The notes beneath the pieces are model-generated. The model ran no database searches. It saw only the letters and a list, made by a program, of their open reading frames with translations, and was not told where the DNA came from. 17,321 bases of DNA from Chloroflexota bacterium. Lineage in GTDB: Bacteria; Chloroflexota; Anaerolineae; VGOG01. Positions within the stretch are counted from its first letter, which is position 1. Each line of letters begins with the position of its first letter. The position numbers and the translations under genes were made by a program. The stretch spans positions 1-17,321 of the forward strand of contig JAUWYT010000005.1 of the NCBI GenBank assembly GCA_030615705.1. Reading direction: 5' to 3'. Shown one piece after another: positions 8,801 to 14,573 of this stretch.

Positions 8801-9374
8801 TGAGCCCCTCGTTCACCTGTTTCGTCTCGGGGATGCCCTCGTGCCTCTGTAGCTCCAGGTAGAAGTTGCCCTGTCCGAAGGCATCGCGGTACCAGGCGGC
8901 CACTTCGCGTGCTTTATTCAATTGCCCCTTCAAGACCAGGCGGGGAATCTCCCCTGAGCCGCAGCCTGAGAGGGCGATCAGGCCCTGGGCGTGCTCAGCC
9001 AGGTACTTTTTGTCCACGCGGGGCTTGTAGTAGAAGCCTTCGAGCTCTGCGGCCGTGGCTATCTGGAGCAGGTTGTGATAGCCGACGTTGTCCTTGGCCA
9101 GGAGGAGAATGTGGTGAGGGCGCCTGTCTTTTTTGGGGTCTCTCTGCTTCATGCCGCGGGGGGCGATGTACAGCTCGATGCCGATGATCGGCTTTATCCC
9201 ATGCCTCTGGGCTACCTGGTAGAACTCAATGGCCCCGTACATAGCTCCGTGGTCGGTGAGGGCCAGAGCTGGCATGCCCAGTTCCTTGGCGCGAGCGACC
9301 AGATCCTCCACCCGACCCAAGCCATCGAGCAGGGAGTATTCGCTGTGGACGTGGAGGTGAACAAAGGGAGGCAT
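5829..9374 (-). CDS. dnaE: DNA polymerase III alpha subunit with an in-frame repeat insertion
   Basis: 1181 residues: the catalytic subunit of the replicative polymerase. Visible in order: PHP domain (HLHVHSEYSLLDGLG at 6-20, TDHGAMYG, GIELYI); the polymerase core with motif PDIDLDF at 396-402, whose Asp residues D397, D399 and D401 include the metal-binding pair of this family; the nucleotide-binding segment WWNVRGSVAAS; the beta-clamp/helix-hairpin region; an OB fold (IIAGVVTWVRPYTTKKGNPM, roughly 1005-1080); and a C-terminal domain. The start is ATG 9374 with GAGAGGAG about 7 nt upstream and a promoter at 9418-9446. Two oddities: residues about 816-843 are encoded by an inserted 78-bp palindromic repeat, and the usual GSGAGS glycine motif reads GSVAAS. 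ridA follows on the same strand. The identity is certain; whether it is fully active is inferred from the intact frame. Confidence 0.97.
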   Translation of the reverse strand: MPPFVHLHVHSEYSLLDGLGRVEDLVARAKELGMPALALTDHGAMYGAIEFYQVAQRHGIKPIIGIELYIAPRGMKQRDPKKDRRPHHILLLAKDNVGYHNLLQIATAAELEGFYYKPRVDKKYLAEHAQGLIALSGCGSGEIPRLVLKGQLNKAREVAAWYRDAFGQGNFYLELQRHEGIPETKQVNEGLIALANEMGIPLVATNDVHYVRPEEAKAQEILLCIQTNTTINDPKRMTMGDESFYLKSGEEMAALFSDVPEAVENSLLIAEKCNLDLQSEGYHLPIFAVPQGYDAESYLRHLCQEGSKDRYAIVTPEIQARLQYELSLIHQMGFDTYFLIVWDLVHHARSQEIWWNVRGSVAASIVAYTLGITNLDPLSYGLIFERFLNPGRVTMPDIDLDFPDERRDEMIKYAVEKYGQDRVAQIITFGTMGARAAIRDAGRALDLPLNEVDRAAKMIPFGPKVKIQDGLEKVSELRDLYESKDYVKKLIDTAKSLEGVARHASTHAAGVVIADAPLINYTPLRRPTGGEKGGIVVTQYPMDILEDIGLLKIDFLGLSTLTIMRKAVDLIRQNYGIQLDLSAIPTDDPAIFELLSSGAVTGIFQVESAGMRRVLTDMQPTRFEDIIAVISLYRPGPMQFIPNYIARKHGREKVTYIHPKLEPILKETYAIIVYQEQIIRTMTELAGYSAADADLMRRAVGKKKEKELLKHRKTFIKGAVKHSGIEADKAREIFDAIEYFSNYGFNRAHAASYAVITCQTAWLKAKYPVEYMAALLSVERNNVDKVGLFIAECRRMGIEILTPDVNRSGLDFTIEAGSKKQEVRNKRQETSLHPASCVLLPVGSAIRFGLGAVKNVGQGPIEAILAAREQGGPFKNYEDFCQWVDLRQVNRRALECLIKVGALDAFGQRSQLLAIVDPMIALSQSTHQAQEAGQLSMFDASSGFSLSMGSSIPLPDIREVPRKQMLAWEKELVGFYVSEHPLQQVAASLDGTVTAFCGEIDEEMADQKVIIAGVVTWVRPYTTKKGNPMAFVQLEDLRGSIEVIVFPSVYERTRELWQEDKILVVKGRVDTKGRVPKVICESVQDYLLISRPMDEENYQPSRPRHLHITIPRTREQEQDIERLGKVHSLLQSYKGDDHFSLYLVSDEKRIQLDFPNATTAYCPTLEEALIEMLGAGAIRVE
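6851..6928. repeat. 78-bp imperfect palindromic repeat inserted in frame within dnaE
   Basis: The ends CAGGAAGCA (6851-6859) and TGCTTCCTG (6920-6928) are perfect inverted repeats. The interior is purine/pyrimidine biased, built on GAAGCA, GGATGCA and GAGGCAAG motifs, and meets at CTAG near the centre. The length is exactly 26 codons and no stop is created. It encodes a Lys/Gln/Arg-rich then Cys/Leu-rich stretch unlike DnaE, between FTIE and IRFGLGAVKNVG. Its composition resembles intergenic junk repeats of many environmental bacteria (from memory, not searched). Confidence 0.8.
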
Positions 9375-9417
9375 GAGACGCTCCTCTCACTTGAAGACCT
9401 TTGCGCATGCTACTTGT

Positions 9418-9446
9418 ATTATACCACAAAATTCCTTTTGTCGTAG
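9418..9446 (-). promoter_or_regulatory. Extended -10 promoter of dnaE
   Basis: Minus strand: TGG followed by TATAAT (9418-9423). The -35 region is poor: CTACGA at a 17-nt spacing, or ACGACA at 15 nt. Initiation therefore probably relies on the extended -10. The predicted start near 9411 gives a leader of about 36 nt before ATG 9374. Confidence 0.62.
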
Positions 9447-9501
9447 CTCTAAAGGGCTGTCCAAAGGCCACTCGGTGAAGTTTTAAGGTTAGAACGCAGG
9501 G

Positions 9502-9530
9502 TTGACCTAACTTCCATTCCGCTGTATAAT
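9502..9530 (+). promoter_or_regulatory. Strong plus-strand promoter without an adjacent gene
   Basis: TTGACC (9502-9507), a 17-nt spacer, then TATAAT (9525-9530): the best sigma-70 match in the window. The predicted start is at about 9536-9538. It diverges from the dnaE promoter. The next recognisable gene on this strand, DUF2085, begins only at 10018, so it either drives a leader of about 480 nt or a separate small RNA. Confidence 0.72.
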
Positions 9531-9535
9531 CCGAT

Positions 9536-9578
9536 GGCCTCACGAGAGGTAGTCTCTCACTTGCTTGTTGGTGAGGCC
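9536..9578 (+). other. Candidate structured 5' RNA at the predicted transcription start
   Basis: GGCCTCAC (9536-9543) pairs perfectly with GTGAGGCC (9571-9578), and inside it GAGAG (9544-9548) pairs with CTCTC (9554-9558). The closing stem begins at the predicted first transcribed base of the promoter at 9502-9530. This could be a small RNA or a structured mRNA leader. No known riboswitch class was recognised. Confidence 0.4.
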
Positions 9579-9605
9579 GTCGGTGTCATGGTGGACGCGA
9601 GAACT

Positions 9606-9720
9606 GCTCGACTGAGCCTTCGAGGGTGAGCCTCAGGACGAAGCCTCAGCCGAATGTCCTCAGCCGAACCGCTCGCCGAAGTCTTGTTCTCACCCTTTCG
9701 ACAACAAGACTTCGTCGAGC
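9606..9720. repeat. Long copy of dispersed repeat with an 18-bp hairpin
   Basis: 9606-9684 shares GCTCGACTGAGCCTTCG and GCTCGCCGAAGTCT with 5187-5225 but has about 40 bp more between the blocks. The second block, extended to 9671-9688, forms an inverted repeat with 9703-9720 (17 of 18 positions pair) around a 14-nt loop, a strong potential hairpin. It lies downstream of the plus-strand promoter at 9502. Confidence 0.7.
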
Positions 9721-9802
9721 CGTCAGGACGTTGCGGTGTCCATCTGGTACAGTGCGGCATAAGTCTACCGACAGTTGCTTCGGCTGTGCTCAGCACAAGT
9801 TT

Positions 9803-9944
9803 GTCACTCTGAGCGGAGCCTTCGGCCTTGACGGCCTCAGCCCGAAGGCTTGCGGAGCGAAGAGTCTCTGGTCCACTTCAGCGTGAGATTCTTTGCTCGA
9901 CTGCCCCTTCGGCAAGCTCAGGACAAGGTTCCGCTCAGAATGAC
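9803..9944. repeat. 142-bp inverted-repeat element before the DUF2085 gene
   Basis: Termini GTCACTCTGAGCGGA (9803-9817) and TCCGCTCAGAATGAC (9930-9944) pair at 14 of 15 positions. An internal pair, GAGCGAAGAGTCTC and GAGATTCTTTGCTC, nests within. The layout (GTCA..GAGCG terminus, GAAGNNTCTC core) resembles the elements at 5715 and 14403 but the sequence differs, so it is a related family. It encodes no transposase, as expected of a non-autonomous or REP-like unit. Confidence 0.75.
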
Positions 9945-10017
9945 ACGCAATGTGAGTTCAACGCAACTGTGCGAGGACTTCCGCCGACATGCACTAGGCC
10001 CTTTCGTTGCTTTGCTC

Positions 10018-10737
10018 ATGGAGATTCACAGTTTCTTGGACCTCCTTAGCTTATTTGGCGCGGGGGTCTGCGGGCAGATACCCAGCCACTCTTTTATTAT
10101 CGGCGGGAGGCAGCTTCCGCTCTGCGCTCGTTGCACGGGGACCTATCTGGGTGCTCTCCTGGGTTTTTTGGGCGTGGCTGCTCTGCGGAGGTGGCGTGCC
10201 AGCGGCCTACCACCCAGCGAGGTTCTAGCTTCCCTGGCCAGCTTCATCGTTTTATGGGGCATTGACGGCCTCAACTCTTTCCTGACCCTCCTCCCCAACG
10301 CTCCCTACCTCTATGAGCCCCACAACTCTTGGCGCTTGATCACGGGGATTTTGAACGGCCTGGCTTTGAGCATCATCGTCTATCCGGTCTTGAACTTCCT
10401 CCTCTGGAAAGAGGCCGACACCGGGAGGGTGATCCGCAACTTTTGTGAATTGGGCTATCTTTTGATTCCAGCGGCTCTGCTCATTTGGATCGTTCAGACG
10501 CAGGCGAGTTTTCTATTGTACCCTTTAGCCACCTTGAGCATCCTTGGGGTGCTGGCCGTGCTGACGCTCATAAACACCATGATCATCTTGATCGTGACCC
10601 GGCGGGAGAGCAAAGCCCAGAGTTGGCGCGATGCTTTCTTGCCTCTTTCGCTGGGACTGCTGGCTACCTTCCTCGAACTCAGTGCGCTGGGACTGCTACA
10701 CTTCGCCTTGACCCAATGGTTAGCTTTGCCCATTTAG
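10018..10737 (+). CDS. DUF2085 family integral membrane protein
   Basis: 239 residues, several hydrophobic helices, no known function. The family signature is clear: CGQIPSHSF (from C18) then IGGRQLPLCARCTGTYLG with C36-x2-C39, matching the DUF2085 pattern CHQxPxRSF...GxxLPLCARCTG. About six membrane segments follow, ending at LALPI. The conserved Cys residues suggest a metal or redox role but none is proven. The frame stays open upstream to 9850, but that part is the repeat element at 9803-9944, so I start at ATG 10018, just before the conserved domain. No clear ribosome-binding site precedes it, so the start is uncertain. The usual His after the first Cys is Gly here (C18-G19). It may be transcribed from the promoter at 9502. 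It is followed by a separately promoted DUF4013 gene. Confidence 0.82.
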   Translation: MEIHSFLDLLSLFGAGVCGQIPSHSFIIGGRQLPLCARCTGTYLGALLGFLGVAALRRWRASGLPPSEVLASLASFIVLWGIDGLNSFLTLLPNAPYLYEPHNSWRLITGILNGLALSIIVYPVLNFLLWKEADTGRVIRNFCELGYLLIPAALLIWIVQTQASFLLYPLATLSILGVLAVLTLINTMIILIVTRRESKAQSWRDAFLPLSLGLLATFLELSALGLLHFALTQWLALPI

Positions 10738-10774
10738 CTGTGAAACGGGCTCTCAAACGGCTACCTGACGGAAG

Positions 10775-10803
10775 TTGCCAGGAACTAGCAACCTTGGTAT
10801 AAT
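10775..10803 (+). promoter_or_regulatory. Sigma-70 type promoter of the DUF4013 gene
   Basis: TTGCCA (10775-10780), a 17-nt spacer, then TATAAT (10798-10803) preceded by TGG. The predicted start near 10810 lies downstream of the first in-frame ATG (10806), which helps fix the translation start at TTG 10869. Confidence 0.82.
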
Positions 10804-10856
10804 GAATGTCGGTTTCATTCGCCGGCCCAGGATCAAGCTTGGGGCCTCAACACAAG

Positions 10857-10863
10857 AAGGAGG
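10857..10863 (+). promoter_or_regulatory. Ribosome-binding site deciding the TTG start of the DUF4013 gene
   Basis: AAGGAGG, an almost perfect anti-16S match, 5 nt before TTG 10869. Neither the upstream ATG at 10806 nor any other in-frame codon has a comparable site. Confidence 0.8.
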
Positions 10864-10868
10864 GAAAA

Positions 10869-11507
10869 TTGGACATCGGCAAATCGTTCACCTACTTGTT
10901 CGATGACGAGAACTGGGTTACCAAGATACTCATCGGTGGGCTTTTCGTCCTGCTCAGCTCTATCGTAATCGGGATCCCCTTCATGCTTGGCTACATGGTG
11001 GAGACGGTCAAGAATGTGATAGATGGCAACCCCAGGCCGCTGCCCGATTGGGCTGACCTGGGCGCCAAATTTACGAAGGGGCTGATGCTCTTCCTGATCC
11101 TCCTGATCTACAGCCTTCCCATCATCTTTGTTTCGTGCCTAAGTTGGATGGGAGCTATCGTCGCTGGGGAGAGTGAAGCCATAGGGGCGTTTGTGGTCTG
11201 TATGAACTGCCTCAGCGGCCTGTGGGGTCTCCTGGTTGCAATAGTCACCCCGGCGGCTACCATCCGGTACGCCATCACCGGTGAGTTTATGTCCGGCTTC
11301 CAGTTCGGCGAGATTTTCAACTTTATCGCCAATAACCTGGCCAATTACATCATCGCCTTCCTGCTCAGTGTGCTGGCCAGCTTCATCGGCGGATTCGGGG
11401 TGATCCTCTGCGGCGTCGGGGTGCTCTTCACGGGTTTCTGGGCCTCGCTGGTGGAGGCCCATCTCTTCGGCCAGGTCTACCGAGCCTCGGAGACGCAGAT
11501 CATCTAG
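10869..11507 (+). CDS. DUF4013 family integral membrane protein, TTG start
   Basis: 212 residues of unknown function. The N-terminus, DIGKSFTYLFDDENWVTKILIGG, is the typical DUF4013 opening. Long hydrophobic segments follow at about 20-45, 70-100, 115-140 and 160-200, with the family-like GYMVETVKNVIDGNPRPLPDW between the first two. The start is TTG 10869, not the ATG at 10806: AAGGAGG sits just upstream, the conserved domain begins there, and the promoter's predicted start lies after 10806. The gene is monocistronic by appearance. It ends 17 bp from the end of the convergent M23 peptidase gene, so the two transcripts probably overlap. These proteins sit in the cytoplasmic membrane; no catalytic motif is visible. 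Confidence 0.87.
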   Translation: MDIGKSFTYLFDDENWVTKILIGGLFVLLSSIVIGIPFMLGYMVETVKNVIDGNPRPLPDWADLGAKFTKGLMLFLILLIYSLPIIFVSCLSWMGAIVAGESEAIGAFVVCMNCLSGLWGLLVAIVTPAATIRYAITGEFMSGFQFGEIFNFIANNLANYIIAFLLSVLASFIGGFGVILCGVGVLFTGFWASLVEAHLFGQVYRASETQII

Positions 11508-11524
11508 ACAGGGGGGAACCGAGT

Positions 11525-12727
11525 CTACTTCTTCGTCTCTAGGGTGACCAAAGAGGTCTTCCCGGCCCTGACCTTTACGTCCTGTGTGTGCAACCGTCCG
11601 CCTATCCTGGCCTTCAGGACATAAGAGCCGGCTGGCACATCCCCCATCACGAAGTTCTCGCCCCATTCCTCGTCAGGGTTAACCCTGTCAGGGTCAACCT
11701 CATCGCTGGCATAGGTCCAGGTCTCGCGCCATCGCCTGTCGGGCTCCTCAGCGCGGTGAAAGGTGACGAGAGCCTCAGGTATGGGATTCCCCCCGGCATC
11801 CAACAACTGCCCGGCGATTGTCCCGTGGCCGGGCAAGGGCTTCAGCCACAGATCCGGGTTGCGGGTATTGGTGTAGGCGTTGGCTCCCACCCGCACCTCG
11901 AAGTGAAGGTGGGGCCCGATGGCTATCCCTGTCATTCCTACCTCGCCTAGCACTTCGCCTATCGTCACTCGCTGGCCCAAGCGAGCCATTACCCGCAAGA
12001 GGTGACCGTAAAGAACGAAGACAGGCTGCCCATGGAACTCTCTATCCAACTGCACCACTACAAGCTGGCCATAGAAATCGGTTCTGAGACCGTAGACCCT
12101 GGCCTGATCGGTGCCAGCGACGATGACCGTTCCTGAGGCAACAGCCAGGACGGGGGTGCCAAGGGGATTCTCAATGTCCACCCCGTGATGGAGAGTATAG
12201 CGGCCGCTGGCCGTGGTACCGTAGGGATAAAAGCGACTGGCCCGGGCTTGGCCCTCAGGGCCGATAGGACGCTCCAGCCAGTAGTGGTCCTGAGGAGGCC
12301 CTGGTGTTTTCGTCGGCGTGGGGGTGGGCGTTGACGTTGAGGTAGGCGTCGGTGTCAATGTGGGGCTGGCGGTCGGGCTGGGCGTCGGCGTTGCCGTTGC
12401 CGTGGGCGTACGTGTGGACGTAGGGGTACTGGTGGAGGTTGGCGTCGGCGTGGGGGTAAGCGTGGGTGTGGACGTAGGGCTACTGGTGGAGGTTGGCGTC
12501 AGTGTTGGGGTAGGCGTGGGTGTCGGTGTGGACGTGGGGGTGAAACTTTCCCACCAAAGTTGGGGGGGATTGAGGGGGGGCGTCGGCGTTGGCGTGGGAG
12601 TTCCCAAGACGGCGAGGTGAGCAAAGGGCCGCCAGACAAATGCGACAACTGAGATGACCAGGGCCAGGGCGAGGGCACCAGTTATTAAGACCAAGGTATC
12701 CTGTGGACTGTTCTCAGTCTTGAGCAA
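11525..12727 (-). CDS. Membrane-anchored M23 (LytM-type) metallopeptidase with Thr-Pro stalk
   Basis: 400 residues. The N-terminus has one hydrophobic anchor (about 11-33), so the rest is probably extracellular. A low-complexity Thr/Pro/Ser stalk covers about 43-155. The M23 domain follows with zinc and catalytic motifs H180-x3-D184 (HHGVDI), LYGHL, and H273-L-H275 (PHLHFEV), all present, so peptidase activity on peptidoglycan cross-bridges is plausible. The last ~100 residues ([20 protein letters not shown]...) form a carboxypeptidase regulatory-like beta-sandwich, perhaps for binding. The start is TTG 12727, 5 bp after the ftcD stop; AGGGA at the end of ftcD serves as ribosome-binding site, so translation is likely coupled. 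There is no Met alternative. It is the last gene of the DUF523-ftcD operon. The substrate could also be another protein. Confidence 0.88.
   Translation of the reverse strand: MLKTENSPQDTLVLITGALALALVISVVAFVWRPFAHLAVLGTPTPTPTPPLNPPQLWWESFTPTSTPTPTPTPTLTPTSTSSPTSTPTLTPTPTPTSTSTPTSTRTPTATATPTPSPTASPTLTPTPTSTSTPTPTPTKTPGPPQDHYWLERPIGPEGQARASRFYPYGTTASGRYTLHHGVDIENPLGTPVLAVASGTVIVAGTDQARVYGLRTDFYGQLVVVQLDREFHGQPVFVLYGHLLRVMARLGQRVTIGEVLGEVGMTGIAIGPHLHFEVRVGANAYTNTRNPDLWLKPLPGHGTIAGQLLDAGGNPIPEALVTFHRAEEPDRRWRETWTYASDEVDPDRVNPDEEWGENFVMGDVPAGSYVLKARIGGRLHTQDVKVRAGKTSLVTLETKK
12414..12521. repeat. 54-bp tandem duplication inside the Thr-Pro stalk
   Basis: Units 12414-12467 and 12468-12521 match at 49 of 54 positions and encode 18 residues each of the stalk. 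A partial third unit follows. The whole 12303-12603 stretch is a GT-rich imperfect repeat on the plus strand. Confidence 0.8.
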
Positions 12728-12732
12728 AGCGC

Positions 12733-13638
12733 TTATCCCTGTTGAATAAGATCAGCCAGACGGTTCTCCAGAATCTGATGGGACGAGAGGCCGCCCAGTT
12801 GCAGGTAGAATTCTGCGGCCTCCACCAGCGCTTCGTTGGGTATGAGGCCAACGATCTCACTTCCTACCACGGACACGCCATAGCACTCTGCCTCTCGGAG
12901 GATCATCTCCATCACTCGGTGAATGGGTGTCTTGCGATAGTCGGTCAAGTTCATTGAGACCTGAGCCTTCCCCTTAACCAAGAGGCCCAGGGCCTTGACA
13001 TAGCGCAGGCCGCCGGAGGAGTGGCGCACGGCTCGTGCGATGGCCTTGGCGACCTCCACGTCATCGGTGCCCAAATAGACGTTGAAGGCGATGAGGGGCG
13101 GCCGCGCCCCAATAGCTGTGGCCCCCGCCTTGCCCAGGTGCTGAGGGCCAAAGTCAGGCGCCCTTTCGGGCTTAGTTTCGATCTCAGCTTTGATCCCCTC
13201 ATATTCACCCCGCCGCACCTCGGCCAGATTTCGCCTCTCGGGTCGGGTAGCTGCTTCTTCATAGAGATAGACGGGAATGCCTAGCTCTCGACCCACCCGC
13301 TCTCCCAACCGTCGGGCCATAGCCACGCAATCCTCCACGGTCACGTTCTTGATGGGCACGAAGGGCACTACGTCGGCCGCTCCCATGCGGGGATGCTCGC
13401 CTCGATGCAGGCTCATGTCAATGAGCTCCGCTGCTTTCCCGATGCCCCGGAAGGCGGCCTCCTCCACAGCCTCTGGCTCCCCTACGAAGGTCACCACTGT
13501 GCGGTTGTGGTCGGCATCGGACTGAACGTCCAGCACATGGACGTCGGGCACAATAGCCATGGCCTCCACGATCTGGTCGACGACCTCCTTCCGCCGTCCC
13601 TCGCTGAAGTTAGGCACACACTCCACGATCTTTCTCAT
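12733..13638 (-). CDS. ftcD: Glutamate formimidoyltransferase (formiminotransferase)
   Basis: 301 residues. It transfers the formimino group of N-formimino-L-glutamate (from histidine breakdown) to tetrahydrofolate, giving 5-formiminotetrahydrofolate and glutamate. It is the single-domain transferase; the cyclodeaminase domain found in mammalian FTCD is absent. The opening KIVECVPNFSEGRR is diagnostic. The segment SDADHNRTVVTFVG (40-53) and HRGEHPRMGAADVVPFVP follow, with H82 at the position of the catalytic His of the pig enzyme. The C-terminal half contains GARPPLIAFNVYLGTDD and KAQVSMNLTDY, also typical. The start is ATG 13638, which overlaps the DUF523 stop as ATGA, with AGAGGGAAG upstream. 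The in-frame extension to 13773 only reads back through DUF523. No other hut genes are in the window, so the pathway context is inferred from the family. Confidence 0.94.
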   Translation of the reverse strand: MRKIVECVPNFSEGRRKEVVDQIVEAMAIVPDVHVLDVQSDADHNRTVVTFVGEPEAVEEAAFRGIGKAAELIDMSLHRGEHPRMGAADVVPFVPIKNVTVEDCVAMARRLGERVGRELGIPVYLYEEAATRPERRNLAEVRRGEYEGIKAEIETKPERAPDFGPQHLGKAGATAIGARPPLIAFNVYLGTDDVEVAKAIARAVRHSSGGLRYVKALGLLVKGKAQVSMNLTDYRKTPIHRVMEMILREAECYGVSVVGSEIVGLIPNEALVEAAEFYLQLGGLSSHQILENRLADLIQQG

Positions 13639-14135
13639 CGCGCTTCCCTCTTTTCCCACTCTTCCTCGCTTTTGACGATGATCCCCTCTCGCTTCAAGAG
13701 AGCTGCGGTCACGCCGTCCCCTTCTACCAAGCGGCCGCTGAAGCTCCCATCGTAGATTTGGCCCACGCCGCAAGAAGGGCTTCGGGCCTTTAGGATGGCC
13801 TCTTTGATGTCCCAGCGATGGGCGACGCGCAATGCCTTTTGTGCCCCGGCCAAAAACTCGGCCGTGACATCCTTCCCCTCGGTGTTCACCACCCCAGCCT
13901 GTCCCTCCAGGACATCATCCCCGTCGCCGCCCTGGATCTCCGCTGGGGGGCGAGGTGTGGGAAGCCCGCCCAGCACCTCTGGGCAGAGGGGTAAGACGTC
14001 GCCTTGCGCGGCTAATGTCTGGAGCTGGTCATTGGAGCAATTGCCGCCGGCGTATCGGCAGGGGATGCCTACCAGGCAGGCGCTCACCAAGAGAGGGGAG
14101 TCTGGCTTCGCCGGCTTAACTGAATTGGGTTTCAC
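13635..14135 (-). CDS. DUF523 family protein (TudS-like desulfurase)
   Basis: 166 residues, with a GTG start at 14135 and AGAGGG about 5 nt upstream. DUF523 proteins include the thiouracil desulfurase TudS, a [4Fe-4S] enzyme. Three conserved cysteines are present: C20 in VSACLVGIPCRY, C51 in LPLCPEVLGGLPTPRPPAEI, and C122 in ARSPSCG; C26 and C33 are additional. That the three hold a cluster here is inferred from the family. It is the first gene of a tight operon with ftcD (4-bp ATGA overlap) and the M23 peptidase, driven by the promoter at 14263-14291. Many DUF523 proteins have no known substrate, so I give no gene symbol. A stretch of about 120 nt lies between the predicted transcription start and GTG. 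Confidence 0.88.
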   Translation of the reverse strand: MKPNSVKPAKPDSPLLVSACLVGIPCRYAGGNCSNDQLQTLAAQGDVLPLCPEVLGGLPTPRPPAEIQGGDGDDVLEGQAGVVNTEGKDVTAEFLAGAQKALRVAHRWDIKEAILKARSPSCGVGQIYDGSFSGRLVEGDGVTAALLKREGIIVKSEEEWEKREAR

Positions 14136-14262
14136 GTTTCCCTCTCACGTTGATAACAGTCATAACCGTTCGGCTGAGCTCACGACCAAGCCGCAGCGGG
14201 CTTGAGCCCCCGTGCTGGCTTCTTTAAATCCCCAGGCCCCGGATTTTAGCTCCACAGGGTCC

Positions 14263-14291
14263 ATTCTATCATCGCCGCTTCCAACTGTCAA
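14263..14291 (-). promoter_or_regulatory. Near-consensus promoter of the DUF523-ftcD-M23 operon
   Basis: Minus strand: a perfect TTGACA (14286-14291), a 17-nt spacer, then TAGAAT (14263-14268) preceded by TGA, an extended -10. The predicted start near 14256 leaves a leader of about 120 nt before GTG 14135; the leader has a small hairpin, GGGC-TCAA-GCCC. Confidence 0.82.
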
Positions 14292-14307
14292 CTGGCAAAG
14301 GGCAACC

Positions 14308-14336
14308 TTATCCTTTCGGCCGAAGTGTGCTATATT
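14308..14336 (+). promoter_or_regulatory. Possible plus-strand promoter before the orphan ORF at 14574
   Basis: TTATCC (14308-14313), a 17-nt spacer, then TATATT (14331-14336) preceded by TGC, an extended -10. The -35 matches only half the consensus. If real, the transcript runs through the REP-like element before reaching ATG 14574. Confidence 0.35.
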
Positions 14337-14402
14337 TTAGCTTGCTTGTCTGTGGGTAGTCTCCCTGTAAAGTGTTGTTGTGCTCAAATGAGCTGTTTGC
14401 TT

Positions 14403-14487
14403 GTCATTGCGAGGAGCACAGCGACGAAGCAATCTCCAACCCACGATGGAGGGGATTGCTTCGCTCCCTGCGGTCGCTCGCAATGAC
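14403..14487. repeat. REP-like palindromic element, copy 2
   Basis: 85 bp with perfect 11-bp inverted ends, GTCATTGCGAG (14403-14413) and CTCGCAATGAC (14477-14487). The core CGAAGCAATC / GATTGCTTCG is inverted around a short centre. It is the same family as 5715-5812. It has no coding capacity. Confidence 0.88.
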
Positions 14488-14573
14488 ACATCGGGCGGCA
14501 ACACCCAGGAGAGGGACCACTTGTCTGTGAAACTCCCATCAAGCTACAAATTCGAACCGGAGGAGAAGTCACA

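Larger units (their letters stand above)
14136..14573. other. Intergenic region with divergent promoters and a REP-like element
   Basis: This 438-bp noncoding gap holds the leader and promoter of the DUF523 operon (minus strand), a weaker plus-strand promoter candidate at 14308-14336, and the palindromic element at 14403-14487. No further gene was recognised in it. Confidence 0.7.

Noticed and set aside
9534..9629. A 31-codon ORF (ATG 9534, MASREVVSHLLVGEAVGVMV...) right after the plus-strand promoter
   Set aside because: The ATG is only 3 bp after the -10 hexamer, too close even for a leaderless gene, it has no ribosome-binding site, and its end runs into a dispersed repeat.
9850..10017. 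N-terminal extension of the DUF2085 protein by 56 residues
   Set aside because: The DNA is largely the palindromic element at 9803-9944, and the family domain begins after ATG 10018.
11139..11666. A 175-codon minus-strand ORF spanning the convergent ends of the DUF4013 and M23 genes
   Set aside because: It overlaps two well-supported genes in other frames and shows no family features.
12303..12603. Possible CRISPR or minisatellite array
   Set aside because: The repeats are imperfect, lack unique spacers and maintain a coding frame for a Thr-Pro linker.
12318..12620. Plus-strand ORF rich in Gly-Val repeats
   Set aside because: It is the antisense reading of the Thr-Pro stalk of the M23 peptidase; low complexity, no start signals.
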